Shown piece by piece: positions 17,030 through 26,285 of a DNA stretch of 43,187 nucleotides (within the stretch, counting starts at the first letter, position 1; each line of letters begins with the position of its first letter). The notes under the pieces were generated by a model. The model was not told the DNA's origin and made no database searches. It saw nothing but the letters and a program-made list of their open reading frames with translations. The stretch is from Yaniella sp. (GTDB lineage Bacteria > Actinomycetota > Actinomycetes > Actinomycetales > Micrococcaceae): positions 1 through 43,187 of the forward strand of contig NZ_JAKDKW010000012.1 in NCBI RefSeq assembly GCF_030453185.1, written 5' to 3'. The translations under genes and the position numbers were made by a program.

Positions 17030-17797
17030 CTAATTGCGGGGCACGACCGTAGCTACGACGACGGCCGCAACGACGTCGAAACCGGCCGACTCCAGCGTTC
17101 TCGTCGCTGCGGCCAGAGTGGCTCCGGTGGTCAGGACATCATCAACAAGTATCACTGGTTCTGCCGCTGGATTATGGCGTAGGGCCACCCGAAATTTCTT
17201 GCGAGAGCTATCACGTCGAGACTGAACTCCGGTACCGGCATGCGAGGAGCGGTTATACAGCTGCCAGCGAGTTTTCAGGGTTTCCGCGTCATAGAGCATC
17301 GTAGGCGGCACAGATTTCGGCAGCATTGCAGTGACCGGGTTATACCCGCGCTTTCTCATACTCGCTCCAGATGCAGGGATAGGAACCAGCCGATAGTAGG
17401 GGTATCCCAGAGTATCCGCCGCGTGCTGCAGTGTCCGGTATACAATCGGCCGCAGAAATCCTGCCGCGTTGACGCGTTGATGGTCTTTGAAACGCAGTAG
17501 CAGCTTGGACATTTCCGGAGTGTAGAACGACGAAGCAAACACGGGTAAAGCCATGCCCGTCACTGTGTTGAGTGGCAACGAATCAGCAAAGTCTTGCGCC
17601 TGCACAACCTGGGCGTGCTGTTCTTTTAGTAATGCGGTACACCGAGTGCACAGTTGGTATTGGACGGCGTCGTCCCAAGCGCACAGCACACACGGATTAG
17701 GGATTAACAAGTTGCTCATCCCCTGCCATGCACGGGTAATCGTCCTGGCCGCCGGTGACGTGGCCAAACGATCAATGGCCTGCAAAAGCGAACTCAT
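17030..17797 (-). CDS. ComF-family phosphoribosyltransferase-like protein
   Basis: A 255-aa ComFC-type protein. It has the N-terminal cysteine cluster PCVLCAWDDAVQYQLCTRC, probably zinc binding, and the C-terminal type I phosphoribosyltransferase fold with the PRPP loop VILVDDVLTTGATLAAA. In naturally competent bacteria ComFC helps DNA uptake, but the family is widespread in non-competent actinobacteria where its role is unclear. No clear ribosome binding site precedes either the GTG at 17803 or the ATG at 17797; the latter is chosen. It lies 59 bp after lpqB and upstream of hpf, the conserved order of this region. Confidence 0.88.
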   Translation of the reverse strand: MSSLLQAIDRLATSPAARTITRAWQGMSNLLIPNPCVLCAWDDAVQYQLCTRCTALLKEQHAQVVQAQDFADSLPLNTVTGMALPVFASSFYTPEMSKLLLRFKDHQRVNAAGFLRPIVYRTLQHAADTLGYPYYRLVPIPASGASMRKRGYNPVTAMLPKSVPPTMLYDAETLKTRWQLYNRSSHAGTGVQSRRDSSRKKFRVALRHNPAAEPVILVDDVLTTGATLAAATRTLESAGFDVVAAVVVATVVPRN

Positions 17798-17856
17798 GTA
17801 CACAGTGTGTCGGACACCCGCAAAAGTTGGAGCGCGTGTCGGAGTGTCTGTGGATA

Positions 17857-19551
17857 TCAGCCTGGATAAGACAATTCGGTGGGCGCCTCAGGTTGTGCCC
17901 GCCAGTTATTGCCAACGCGAAGATATGCGTTGTCTTCCGTTTCTGCGTACACATTGCCGGCACCGGTCGAGAAGCTCACCATACCCAGCATCGGTTTGAA
18001 ATTTACTGATGGACCGCTGAATCCAAGGAGCTCGAGCTCAACGCGCTCCCGGTCCGAGACACGTCCAGCAAGCACCTCTGCGGTCGAGTACCACTCAACG
18101 GTATTGGGCGGTTCGTCGGCTTGTAATTTGAAGGTGTTGCCCAACGCCTGAGGTTGTCCTTGTTCATCGCGGATCAGACCCGCCAAATACAATTCAGCGG
18201 GCTTATCTTCCCGTTTAACGACGACGGCGGCGCGGGTACCCTCCGGCGAAATGCGAAGGGAGGTAATTTCGACGTTCTGTCCGGCCCAGGGGTGGGTGAT
18301 TTCTAATACTTGTCCGGTACGAGTGGTTTTTGCGGCAATAATCGTGTTGTCGTCGGTTACCGAAAACACCCAGTCGTGCACATCCATTGATGGTGCAATG
18401 AGATCGGTGCCGGTGGCAATCTCATAGGACTGCGTGGCATCGTTGGCCGCATAGAGGGTATCGCGATCGGCGTTGACAAAGGCAGCCGTATCGCGTTGCC
18501 GGTTCATCGTGGGGTCAGCCGGTTCCAGATTCGCCACATTTGGAAAGCCGTCCATTGTGGTGGTTGAATTCGCTTCATAGGCCACCAGCTGTTGCGTCTC
18601 GGGATGAATACCGACCTGTGTGTTGCCAGTGGTCACTGTGCTATCGGCCGGGGTGAATTCATCGGGGGCTTCGTCGAGATCAATCACGGATCGTTCTCTG
18701 GTCATGGATACATCTGAGACCCCGGGATAACGTTCCAGCGCGAGTTCCAGTTGTTGTTGCATGCGGTGCCGCGTAAGTTCTGAGGTGTCGGCAAATGTTT
18801 CATCCGTGAGATCCACCTGGGCAGTGGATGTGGAGACCGGCACGATATCACGGAAGAGTTCCGCGTCCTGCTCAAATGCAGAGACGACGGCGCCGTCAAG
18901 GTAATTGGCCGGTCCGTCGAGTAGTGCTTGGACGATGGCGGCGGTTTGATCAGAGGTGTTGAGCATCCACCGAACGTCTGGCACAGCGTAAGTGTAGGTG
19001 GGATCGTAGAAGTAGAGGGTTTGGGTATTGAACAACGCCCGGAATTGTGCAGAGTCCAGACTAATCCCATCGGGCAGCTCATCGATACGCCACTGACCGT
19101 TTACTTGCACCAGACTGAAGTCGAAGTTCTGAGTTTCGCCGCCATCGGCTAGTTCCAAAACACCCGCCTCGTCCAGAGACCCCACGGAGGATAGCTCGAC
19201 GCTGTACTGATCGCCTCCGTTGGAATCGACAATCGGTTTGCCGGTGTAAATGGTGGTTTGAGCCGAAGGGTCCCACGTTTCGGCCGCATCCTCGGTCAGG
19301 AATTCGCGAGCCGTCGAGAAGTCCCCTTGAATGCCGGTTGCGGCCAAGATGAACCCATTAATCACCGACGTTTGAGTGGCATCCTGTGCCGGTCCGGCCG
19401 GGTTGAACGTGTAGGCCACGTTCTGATCAACATTGGCCTGCTGGTCTGATTCACCGATCTGGCCGGATTGTGGGATGCTAGCACAGCCGACGATGATTGC
19501 CGAGGTAAAGAGACCGGCAATGAGCAGTCGGAACAGACGAGCCAAGCTCAT
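17857..19551 (-). CDS. lpqB: LpqB lipoprotein, partner of MtrAB
   Basis: A 564-aa lipoprotein with the signal peptide MSLARLFRLLIAGLFTSAII and lipobox VGC; C23 is the likely lipidated residue. An N-terminal GerMN-like region (about 60-300) is followed by a beta-propeller-like C-terminal domain (about 310-560) rich in short beta segments. LpqB binds the extracellular part of the MtrB kinase and tunes MtrA phosphorylation in mycobacteria and Streptomyces. The ATG overlaps the mtrB stop by 4 nt, so translation is coupled. Third gene of the mtrA-mtrB-lpqB operon. Confidence 0.93.
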   Translation of the reverse strand: MSLARLFRLLIAGLFTSAIIVGCASIPQSGQIGESDQQANVDQNVAYTFNPAGPAQDATQTSVINGFILAATGIQGDFSTAREFLTEDAAETWDPSAQTTIYTGKPIVDSNGGDQYSVELSSVGSLDEAGVLELADGGETQNFDFSLVQVNGQWRIDELPDGISLDSAQFRALFNTQTLYFYDPTYTYAVPDVRWMLNTSDQTAAIVQALLDGPANYLDGAVVSAFEQDAELFRDIVPVSTSTAQVDLTDETFADTSELTRHRMQQQLELALERYPGVSDVSMTRERSVIDLDEAPDEFTPADSTVTTGNTQVGIHPETQQLVAYEANSTTTMDGFPNVANLEPADPTMNRQRDTAAFVNADRDTLYAANDATQSYEIATGTDLIAPSMDVHDWVFSVTDDNTIIAAKTTRTGQVLEITHPWAGQNVEITSLRISPEGTRAAVVVKREDKPAELYLAGLIRDEQGQPQALGNTFKLQADEPPNTVEWYSTAEVLAGRVSDRERVELELLGFSGPSVNFKPMLGMVSFSTGAGNVYAETEDNAYLRVGNNWRAQPEAPTELSYPG

Positions 19552-21305
19552 AATTGCTCGTCTCTGGGTTGATACAGATGTTGTTCGGTGATCCGATTAA
19601 AGACGGCTGACTGGGACGTGGTATCTTCAGGATCTACGACGTCGACATCACGCGGGGCAACGCGCTTGGCACGATCATATTCCGGAGGCAGTTGCAATGG
19701 AGCTGAACCTGAAACGACGGTTCCAGAAATCCGCGGGAGGGTCACCCGAAATGCTGAACCCTGTGAGCTCTTGCCCCAAGCATCGATGCTGCCGTTATGC
19801 AGGCGGGTGTCTTCCACGGCAATGGCCAGCCCGAGACCGGAGCCACCGGTGGTTCTGGTCCGCGCCGGGTCTGCGCGCCAGAAGCGGTCAAAGACGTGTT
19901 CAAGGTGTGCTTCGGTCATCCCCATGCCATGGTCACGGACGACGATGGACACCGAGGTGTCGTCGCCTTCCAGAATGACATCGACGGGTTGTGATTCGCC
20001 GTGTTCGATCGCATTATTGACCAGGTTGCGCAGAATCCGCTCGATCCGGCGCGAGTCGACTTCTGCGGTGAATGAATCGCCTTTAGCGATGATGGACAGT
20101 TGGGTGTCCGTCTCATCAGCCAACGGCTGTGCGGTCAGGGCGACGTCGGCGACCAAGTGCAGCAGATCCGTTTTCTCCAACGACACTTCGGCCGCACCGG
20201 CGTCGAACCGCGAGATTTCTAACAGGTCTGCCAACAGCGCTTGGAAGCGTTCGACCTGGTGATGCATCAGTTCCGTGGAGCGCCGTAGGACCGGGTCCAG
20301 CTCATTTCGGGATTCATAGAGCACTTCGGACGCCATTCGAACCGTCGTCAACGGGGTACGCAGTTCGTGGGACACATCAGAGACGAAACGCTGCTGGATT
20401 TGCGAAAGGTCTGCTAGCTGCGTGATTTGATCTTGAATATTGTCGGCCATCTTATTAAACGACTCAGACAGTGACCCGATCTCATCCGTTCGTTTGACGT
20501 CCATCCGAACCGAAAGGTCGCCGGATGACAACCACTCGGCAGTTTGCGCAGCCTGCTGGATGGGTTTACCAACCGACCGTGTGACCCACAGGGCGATACC
20601 GATGTTCATGACCAACAGTCCCACACCAGCCACAAGCAAGACGTTCATCAAGTAATCGATCGTGGCCTGGACATCGGAGAGGTCATAAATAAAGTACAAC
20701 GCATAGTAGCCACCCGGTGGGAGGACAACCTGGGTGCCAAATGCCAAGCCGGGCTGCGTAGACCCGGCATCAGGTAAAGAAATCGACTGGTAATAGATGC
20801 CACTGCCGGAAGACACCTGCTGCGCCAGATCATCGGTGATGAGTTGTTCTGTGGCACCACCGGAACTCATGGACCCGACATAGAGATCGTCGTCCTCATC
20901 TAGTGGCACCAGCAGAAAGTCTCGCGCAAACGCCGTTTCATCAGTGGTCAGCTGGCGCAGCGTGTCAGCAACCAGAGAAGTGGTCGAATCCTCGTCAGCA
21001 GTCGCGGCGTTTTCAAATACCTGCCGGGTTTGCTGCAGCGCATGATTCGCTTCCGCTTGGACCTGGTTGAACCGCGACTGGAACAACCCGTTGGTAATCT
21101 GCTGGGTCAAGAAGAATGCTAAGAATAACGAACCGATGATGGTGGCCGCTGCAGCGATGACAGCTGTTCGCAACGACATCGACGAATCCCACTCGCGAAC
21201 AAACCGGCGACGGGTTCGCTTAAACACACTGAACACCCGCTTCACCCAGGATGATTTGGGCTGTTCGGGTGTCAAATTGGTGGGAATGACGACGTCGGTG
21301 GACAT
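19548..21305 (-). CDS. mtrB: MtrB sensor histidine kinase
   Basis: A 585-aa membrane kinase. A basic cytoplasmic N-terminus is followed by TM1 (about 46-68), an extracellular sensor region (70-218), TM2 (about 219-241), a HAMP domain (about 242-295), the HisKA box FVSDVSHELRTPL with the phosphorylated His at 313, and a HATPase domain with NLVNNAIEHGE and the lid GSGLGLAI. Together with MtrA it controls cell-wall and division genes, including peptidoglycan hydrolases. The gene starts 3 bp after mtrA and overlaps lpqB by 4 nt, with no strong ribosome binding site of its own, so it depends on coupling to mtrA. Confidence 0.95.
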   Translation of the reverse strand: MSTDVVIPTNLTPEQPKSSWVKRVFSVFKRTRRRFVREWDSSMSLRTAVIAAAATIIGSLFLAFFLTQQITNGLFQSRFNQVQAEANHALQQTRQVFENAATADEDSTTSLVADTLRQLTTDETAFARDFLLVPLDEDDDLYVGSMSSGGATEQLITDDLAQQVSSGSGIYYQSISLPDAGSTQPGLAFGTQVVLPPGGYYALYFIYDLSDVQATIDYLMNVLLVAGVGLLVMNIGIALWVTRSVGKPIQQAAQTAEWLSSGDLSVRMDVKRTDEIGSLSESFNKMADNIQDQITQLADLSQIQQRFVSDVSHELRTPLTTVRMASEVLYESRNELDPVLRRSTELMHHQVERFQALLADLLEISRFDAGAAEVSLEKTDLLHLVADVALTAQPLADETDTQLSIIAKGDSFTAEVDSRRIERILRNLVNNAIEHGESQPVDVILEGDDTSVSIVVRDHGMGMTEAHLEHVFDRFWRADPARTRTTGGSGLGLAIAVEDTRLHNGSIDAWGKSSQGSAFRVTLPRISGTVVSGSAPLQLPPEYDRAKRVAPRDVDVVDPEDTTSQSAVFNRITEQHLYQPRDEQL

Positions 21306-21308
21306 AGG

Positions 21309-21980
21309 CTAGCCGGCTTTATATCCGACGCCGCGGACGGTGAGAATCACCTCGGGGTTGTCAGGATCTTTTTCGACCTTGGCACGCAGCCGCTGCACGT
21401 GGACGTTGACTAAACGAGCATCGCCCTGGTGACGATAGCCCCAAATTTCTTCCAGGAGTTCTTCCCGGGTGAGGACCTGGCCTGGACGACGTGCCAGTTC
21501 TACCAGGAGATCGAATTCTAACGGGGTCAGACTCAACGAGGTGCCATCGCGGGTGACCTCGTGACCGGCCACATCGATGGTCAAATCTGAAATATAGAGT
21601 GTTTCAGAGTCCTTGGTGTCGGTTTCGCGGAGACGAGCACGTACTCGGGCCACTAGTTCGGCTGGCTTGAAGGGTTTGGGCACGTAATCATCAGCACCTG
21701 CTTCGAGGCCGCGCACGACGTCGGCAGTTTCAGACTTTGCGGTCAACATAACCACCGGCGTGTCAGACTCCTTGCGCAGGTCGCGCAATATTTCAATACC
21801 GTCCTTGCCGGGGAGCATCAGATCGAGCAGCACCAAATCAGGGCGCACACTACGATACATGTCGTTTGCCTGACCGCCGTCGTAACAAAAATAGGTTTCA
21901 AAACCATCGTTGTTCAGGACGATACCGATCATTTCGGCTAACGCTTCGTCGTCGTCAACCACTAATACTTTGGTCTTCAA
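21309..21980 (-). CDS. mtrA: MtrA response regulator (OmpR family)
   Basis: A 223-aa regulator with a receiver domain (about 1-118; acidic pair D10/D11, phospho-acceptor D53 in LVLLDLMLPG, later KPFKP) and a winged-helix output domain (about 128-223; RRPGQVLTREELLEEIWGYRH and VNVHVQRLRAKVEKDP). It is the output of MtrB. The start is a judgement: the TTG at 21980 has GGAAGGA with about 6 nt spacing and yields MKTKVLVVDDD, matching relatives; an ATG two codons upstream (21986) directly abuts that site and another ATG at 22007 has none. It is divergent from the gene at 22188. Confidence 0.94.
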   Translation of the reverse strand: MKTKVLVVDDDEALAEMIGIVLNNDGFETYFCYDGGQANDMYRSVRPDLVLLDLMLPGKDGIEILRDLRKESDTPVVMLTAKSETADVVRGLEAGADDYVPKPFKPAELVARVRARLRETDTKDSETLYISDLTIDVAGHEVTRDGTSLSLTPLEFDLLVELARRPGQVLTREELLEEIWGYRHQGDARLVNVHVQRLRAKVEKDPDNPEVILTVRGVGYKAG

Positions 21981-22187
21981 CCGCATTCCTTCCAGCGCAA
22001 CTCGCATAGTATTTACCAGGGTAAAGCCTACCGGACAAGTAGGGGTAAGACTTCTCATAGTGGCTTTTAAAGTAATCGCGGCGAAATTGCCCCGGCCCTC
22101 CGGCCCCATGTGGCTAGAATCTGGTTTACCACCGAGTGAACCAATACAGTATATGAGAGCACAGCTCTAACAACTTTCGAGGATGCC

Positions 22188-23501
22188 ATGTCATATTACG
22201 GCCCGTCTAGCCCAGATCCGAGGCAACCGAACCCGTACCAGAGCGGTTCATACGGCTGGAATCCGCAAGGTGGAGCCCCACAACCACCACAGAATTATCA
22301 CCCTGGATTCATGCCGGTGGCACAGCCCGGAACGCTGCCGTTGCGGCCGTTGTCGCTCGGAGACTATTTTAATTCGCTGTTCACAACGTTACGTAAATCG
22401 CCGGGACTGTTTTTTGGTGCTGCACTGCTCTTCGGGGGCCTGGCCGCTATCCTGACGGCCACCGGCGAGTTTCTCCTGAGCCGGTCTATGGGCAACCTCG
22501 GAACAATGGACCCCTACGCAGAGCTCGGTCAGGCGATGGATGGATTCGCCATCTGGATCCTCGTGTCAATGCTCCTGGCGCAAATCGCTACGGCGTTCGG
22601 GTATGTCTTTACGTGGGGCATATATTCCACCATGGTCGGTCGTGGTGCCGTTGGCATGAAGACGTCACTGGGCCAGGGTTTTCGACTTTTGCGCGGCCAG
22701 TGGGGACGTCTCATTGGGCTGACCCTCCTTATCTTCGCCGGCATAGTGATCGCCACCGTAATCACGGCGCTGTTTGTCGGACTCTTCGTCTATCTCTTCT
22801 TTAGCGACATCGAACCAACCAACGGCGGCGCCATTATCGGCATGCTGTTCATGATCTTCGCGCTCTTACTGCTCCCCCTCATACCCGTGCTGTACTTTAT
22901 GACCCGCTGGTGCCTCGTGGCACCCGCCATGATCGTTGAAGACATCGGCCCCTTTGCCGCCATGCGCCGCTCTTGGAGCCTTACCCGCGGAAACTTTTGG
23001 CGCACCTTCGGCATTGGCGTCCTGTTCACGATCATCGTGTCGATCGTCCAAGGGGTGATCCTGACGCCGCTGATGATGTTCAGCAGTTTCGCAATACTCG
23101 GAGCAGGGACCGAGGCAGAATTCAACCTCGCTACCGTCATCGTGAACACCATCATCAGTGCCATTTCCACGCTGATTACCTTCGTCATCTATAACATGCT
23201 TGCGATTGTGACAAACGCGCTGTACTACGACTACCGGTTCCGAAAAGAGGGTTTGCACCTGGAATTCCAACAACTCGCGGCGCAATACTCCACGGATTCG
23301 ACGATGGATCGTTTTGATACCTCGCCTGACCAACGGCCTAGTTCCTTTGATGAGACCAACCTTGTGCTTCCTGGGCGCCACAGTGTCGGGATGCAACAGA
23401 GTCAGCAGCCCGGCCACTTTCCACAGAGCGCAGCATATCCAGCCCCATATGGACAACAGCCACCTCAGGGACCACCGCAACCTCCGGGACCGTATCAATG
23501 A
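22188..23501 (+). CDS. glycerophosphodiesterase-membrane-domain-like protein
   Basis: A 437-aa integral membrane protein. A Pro/Gln/Tyr-rich cytoplasmic N-terminus (1-55) precedes about six membrane helices (roughly 66-90, 118-145, 170-205, 212-240, 278-310, 318-345); a Pro/Gln-rich C-terminal tail follows. The central part resembles the GPDPase membrane domain, with the conserved RWCLVAPAMIVEDIGPFAAMRRSW segment split here as RWCLVAPAM and AMRRSWSLTRGNFWR. No catalytic phosphodiesterase domain is present. The ATG has CGAGGA at 7 nt. Its stop overlaps the DUF4129 start by 4 nt, placing it first in a five-gene operon. Family call moderate, function unknown. Confidence 0.75.
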   Translation: MSYYGPSSPDPRQPNPYQSGSYGWNPQGGAPQPPQNYHPGFMPVAQPGTLPLRPLSLGDYFNSLFTTLRKSPGLFFGAALLFGGLAAILTATGEFLLSRSMGNLGTMDPYAELGQAMDGFAIWILVSMLLAQIATAFGYVFTWGIYSTMVGRGAVGMKTSLGQGFRLLRGQWGRLIGLTLLIFAGIVIATVITALFVGLFVYLFFSDIEPTNGGAIIGMLFMIFALLLLPLIPVLYFMTRWCLVAPAMIVEDIGPFAAMRRSWSLTRGNFWRTFGIGVLFTIIVSIVQGVILTPLMMFSSFAILGAGTEAEFNLATVIVNTIISAISTLITFVIYNMLAIVTNALYYDYRFRKEGLHLEFQQLAAQYSTDSTMDRFDTSPDQRPSSFDETNLVLPGRHSVGMQQSQQPGHFPQSAAYPAPYGQQPPQGPPQPPGPYQ

Positions 23502-24139
23502 GGTCAACTGGCTGGACCCCCAACGATGACGAGGCTCGCAGACTCCTCACCGAACGCATCGATTCATACGACATCGACGGTTCGCTGAGCCTTTGGGAAC
23601 GCTTCATCCGCTGGATTAACGAGGCACTTACGCTCAACGTCGACTCTTCTGGTGCCGGCAGCGTGGTTATCGTCGTACTACTCGCCGCTGCCGTCGCCGT
23701 TCTACTGTTTCTGCTGATCCGCTACTTCCGCCCATCGGTAAGCCCCACTGCCATTGAAGAGTCCCAACTCGTGGACTCATCGATTGCCGCTGAAGAATAC
23801 TTCGATTCTGCTAAGCGCTACCTCGCATCCGGGGAGCTAGACCAGGCGTATATCCATGCTTACCGATCCATCGTGCGCAACGCTCAGCAACGACAACTCG
23901 TTGAGGTTACGCCGTCGACCACGGCAACGACTTTCGGCTGGACGATGGGTGCCGTATTGCCCCACCACCGTGACGCTATCGATGAAGCGTCGAGCGGGTT
24001 CAACCGGGTGGTCTATGGTTCCATGACCCCGACCCGAGATGCGGTGGCCACTGTTATGCAGCTGGCACATTCCCTCCAGACTGCACAGCCTCAGGCGTAT
24101 AACCCCCACAACGATCCGGCCAGGTTGATACCTCGATGA
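23498..24139 (+). CDS. DUF4129 membrane protein
   Basis: A 213-aa protein: N-terminal segment with DEARRLLTERIDSYD, one membrane helix (about 50-73, VVIVVLLAAAVAVLLFLLIRY), and a C-terminal cytoplasmic DUF4129 domain (about 95-195, with YLASGELDQAYIHAYRSIVRNAQQR and FNRVVYGSMTPTRDAVATV). The family usually sits beside MoxR, DUF58 and DUF4350 genes, as here. Overlaps of 4 nt on both sides indicate tight translational coupling. Biochemical role unknown; a scaffold for the MoxR/DUF58 pair is an inference. Confidence 0.87.
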   Translation: MRSTGWTPNDDEARRLLTERIDSYDIDGSLSLWERFIRWINEALTLNVDSSGAGSVVIVVLLAAAVAVLLFLLIRYFRPSVSPTAIEESQLVDSSIAAEEYFDSAKRYLASGELDQAYIHAYRSIVRNAQQRQLVEVTPSTTATTFGWTMGAVLPHHRDAIDEASSGFNRVVYGSMTPTRDAVATVMQLAHSLQTAQPQAYNPHNDPARLIPR

Positions 24140-25332
24140 AGGCTCTCCCGCGTCGAAAGTTCGGGTGGATCACGGTTGTCTGCCTGGTGGTCCTGGCCTG
24201 GCTGGCCGTTTTAACCTGGCTTACCTTACAACCGCAACGGACCGAAGGCAGCCTGGGTATCGATGACGAAACGACTCAAGGTGCCGCCGGGATCACCAGT
24301 GTGCTGGACGACCAAGGCATCGCGGTTCGTCCAGCACAATCCATGACACAATTGCGCTCCGAGTTGAGCAACCATCCGGAGGCCACCGTGGTCTTCCATG
24401 ACAAGAATTCGGCCATGCAGAATAGCTCGTACGAGCGTCTCGAAGAATTAGCGGATCTGGTACCTGCTGACCAGCGAGTCTTCGCGGGAGTACCGAGTTT
24501 AGTACCGCAATACCTCTTAGACGGTGTGGACACTACCGTCGCAACGACGGCAATCGACCGGCTTGAGGTCGGCGACACGTGCCAGCTCGATGCCGCACGT
24601 GAGGCCACAGATATTAACAACATTCGCGCCGGTGTGCTCCTCCGCGATGGCTCCCAGGGCTGTTTTGCGCTGGATAACGAAGATACCGGTACAGAACAAC
24701 AGTCCTATGCGTATGCCGAAACCGCTGAGGGGTCTATCGTCTTTGCAGATTGGCAAATGCTCTCCAACGCTGGTCTCCATGAAAACGGCACGGCCACTTT
24801 GGCTACCTGGGCGCTCGGCCAGTCGGATACTGTCATCTGGTTCCAGCCAGACTTCAGCCTAGACCCAGATCAGGATGGGGATCTCTCCCCCGTCCAGCTG
24901 CCCGACTGGGTGCGCATGAGCATCGTATGGGCCGTCGTCGTGACCGGGATTTTCCTGTTGTACATTGGGCGACGAACCGGTCCGGTGATTACCGAACCAC
25001 TCCCGGCGGAAGTCTCCGCCGCCGAAACGACGGTGGGGCGCGGCCGGATGTACGCCAAGGGAAAGCACCACCGTCACGCATTGCAGATGCTCCAACAAGC
25101 CAGCCTTGCTCGTCTAGCTCGAACGTTGCAGCTGGGAGCCGGCAGCGCACCGAATGTTGTACTGACTGAAACAGCAGCACAATTGGACCGGCCCCTTGCA
25201 GAACTGCACCAGCTCTATGCTCCGCCGGCCCGTGAACTGACCAGCCGGGAATTTGTTTCCTGGGCACAACACTTACAGCAACTTGAACACGACGTGCGTG
25301 ACCGCTTCGCAGCACCAACTAAGGAGTCATAG
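24136..25332 (+). CDS. DUF4350 membrane protein
   Basis: A 398-aa protein with a membrane helix at about 10-31, an extracytoplasmic DUF4350 domain (about 45-225, a ThuA/GATase-like fold: TSVLDDQGIAVRPAQSM then VVFHDKN), a second helix (about 260-282, VVVTGIFLLYIGRRTGPV) and a cytoplasmic helical tail with GRGRMYAKGKHHRHALQML. DUF4350 proteins accompany MoxR and DUF58 genes. The ATG overlaps the previous stop by 4 nt and the next GTG starts on its last stop base. Function unknown. Confidence 0.87.
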   Translation: MKALPRRKFGWITVVCLVVLAWLAVLTWLTLQPQRTEGSLGIDDETTQGAAGITSVLDDQGIAVRPAQSMTQLRSELSNHPEATVVFHDKNSAMQNSSYERLEELADLVPADQRVFAGVPSLVPQYLLDGVDTTVATTAIDRLEVGDTCQLDAAREATDINNIRAGVLLRDGSQGCFALDNEDTGTEQQSYAYAETAEGSIVFADWQMLSNAGLHENGTATLATWALGQSDTVIWFQPDFSLDPDQDGDLSPVQLPDWVRMSIVWAVVVTGIFLLYIGRRTGPVITEPLPAEVSAAETTVGRGRMYAKGKHHRHALQMLQQASLARLARTLQLGAGSAPNVVLTETAAQLDRPLAELHQLYAPPARELTSREFVSWAQHLQQLEHDVRDRFAAPTKES

Positions 25333-26285
25333 TGAACCAAACCCCCCGCCCCGCACTCAACGATGTCAGGACTGAGGTTGCCAAGGCCGTGGTTGGTCAA
25401 GACCACGCCGTGACCTCGCTGCTCATCGGGTTGCTCGCCGAAGGCCACGTTTTACTCGAGGGTGTTCCCGGGGTTGCTAAAACACTATTGGTTCGCAGCC
25501 TGTCGGAAGCTATGGACCTTAACAACACCCGCGTGCAGTTCACCCCGGATCTGATGCCCGGCGACGTGACCGGTTCGCTAATTTACGATGCGTCGACGTC
25601 ACAATTCCGCTTCCGTGAAGGTCCGGTGTTCACGAACCTCATGTTGGCCGACGAGATCAACCGCACCCCGCCGAAGACTCAAGCGGCATTATTGGAGGCT
25701 ATGGAAGAACACCAGGTATCGGTGGATGGCACAACCTATCCCCTACCCGAACCATTCATGGTGATCGCTACCCAAAACCCCATTGAATACGAGGGGACCT
25801 ACCCCCTACCGGAAGCGCAGCTGGATCGGTTCATGCTCAAGGTCAAGCTCGATCTCCCTGCACGAAATGAGGAGATCGAGATTCTCAACAGGCATGCCAC
25901 GGGATTCCGTCCAACCGATCTCATAGCAGCAGGACTCAAGGCTGTGGCGAATCAGCAAACCATTGAGGCTGCCCGATCCGAGATCGCCCAGGTTAAAACC
26001 TCACCCGAAGTACTGGCCTATATCGTGGATCTAGTGCAGGCCACTCGTTCCTCGCCATCATTCCAGACCGGGGTTTCGCCACGTGGATCCACGGCCTTGA
26101 TGAAAACTGCCAAGGCATGGGCATGGCTGATCGGACGGGAATTTATTACCCCCGACGACGTGCAGTCCCTGGTCCTACCCTGCTTGCGTCACCGTGTTTC
26201 GCTACGTCCGGAGGCCGAAATGGATGGCGTCAGTGTCGATCAGGTATTGCAGGGCCTGATTGCAACGGTACCGGTGCCTCGGTAA
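25332..26285 (+). CDS. MoxR-family AAA+ ATPase
   Basis: A 317-aa AAA_3 ATPase with Walker A GVPGVAKT (44-51), Walker B region LMLADEINRTPPKTQAALLEAMEE, sensor 1 VIATQNPIEYEGTYPLPEAQLDRF, and a C-terminal lid domain with SPRGSTALMKTAKAWAWL. MoxR proteins act as chaperones that activate or assemble partner complexes, usually VWA or DUF58 proteins encoded beside them. The GTG start has AGGAG at 6 nt. The stop shares a base with the DUF58 start (TAATG). Confidence 0.94.
   Translation: MNQTPRPALNDVRTEVAKAVVGQDHAVTSLLIGLLAEGHVLLEGVPGVAKTLLVRSLSEAMDLNNTRVQFTPDLMPGDVTGSLIYDASTSQFRFREGPVFTNLMLADEINRTPPKTQAALLEAMEEHQVSVDGTTYPLPEPFMVIATQNPIEYEGTYPLPEAQLDRFMLKVKLDLPARNEEIEILNRHATGFRPTDLIAAGLKAVANQQTIEAARSEIAQVKTSPEVLAYIVDLVQATRSSPSFQTGVSPRGSTALMKTAKAWAWLIGREFITPDDVQSLVLPCLRHRVSLRPEAEMDGVSVDQVLQGLIATVPVPR

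Noticed and set aside
17801-17852. Inverted repeat between lpqB and comF
   Set aside because: Only short separated segments (CACAG and GACAC) pair, with several mismatches between them; not convincing.
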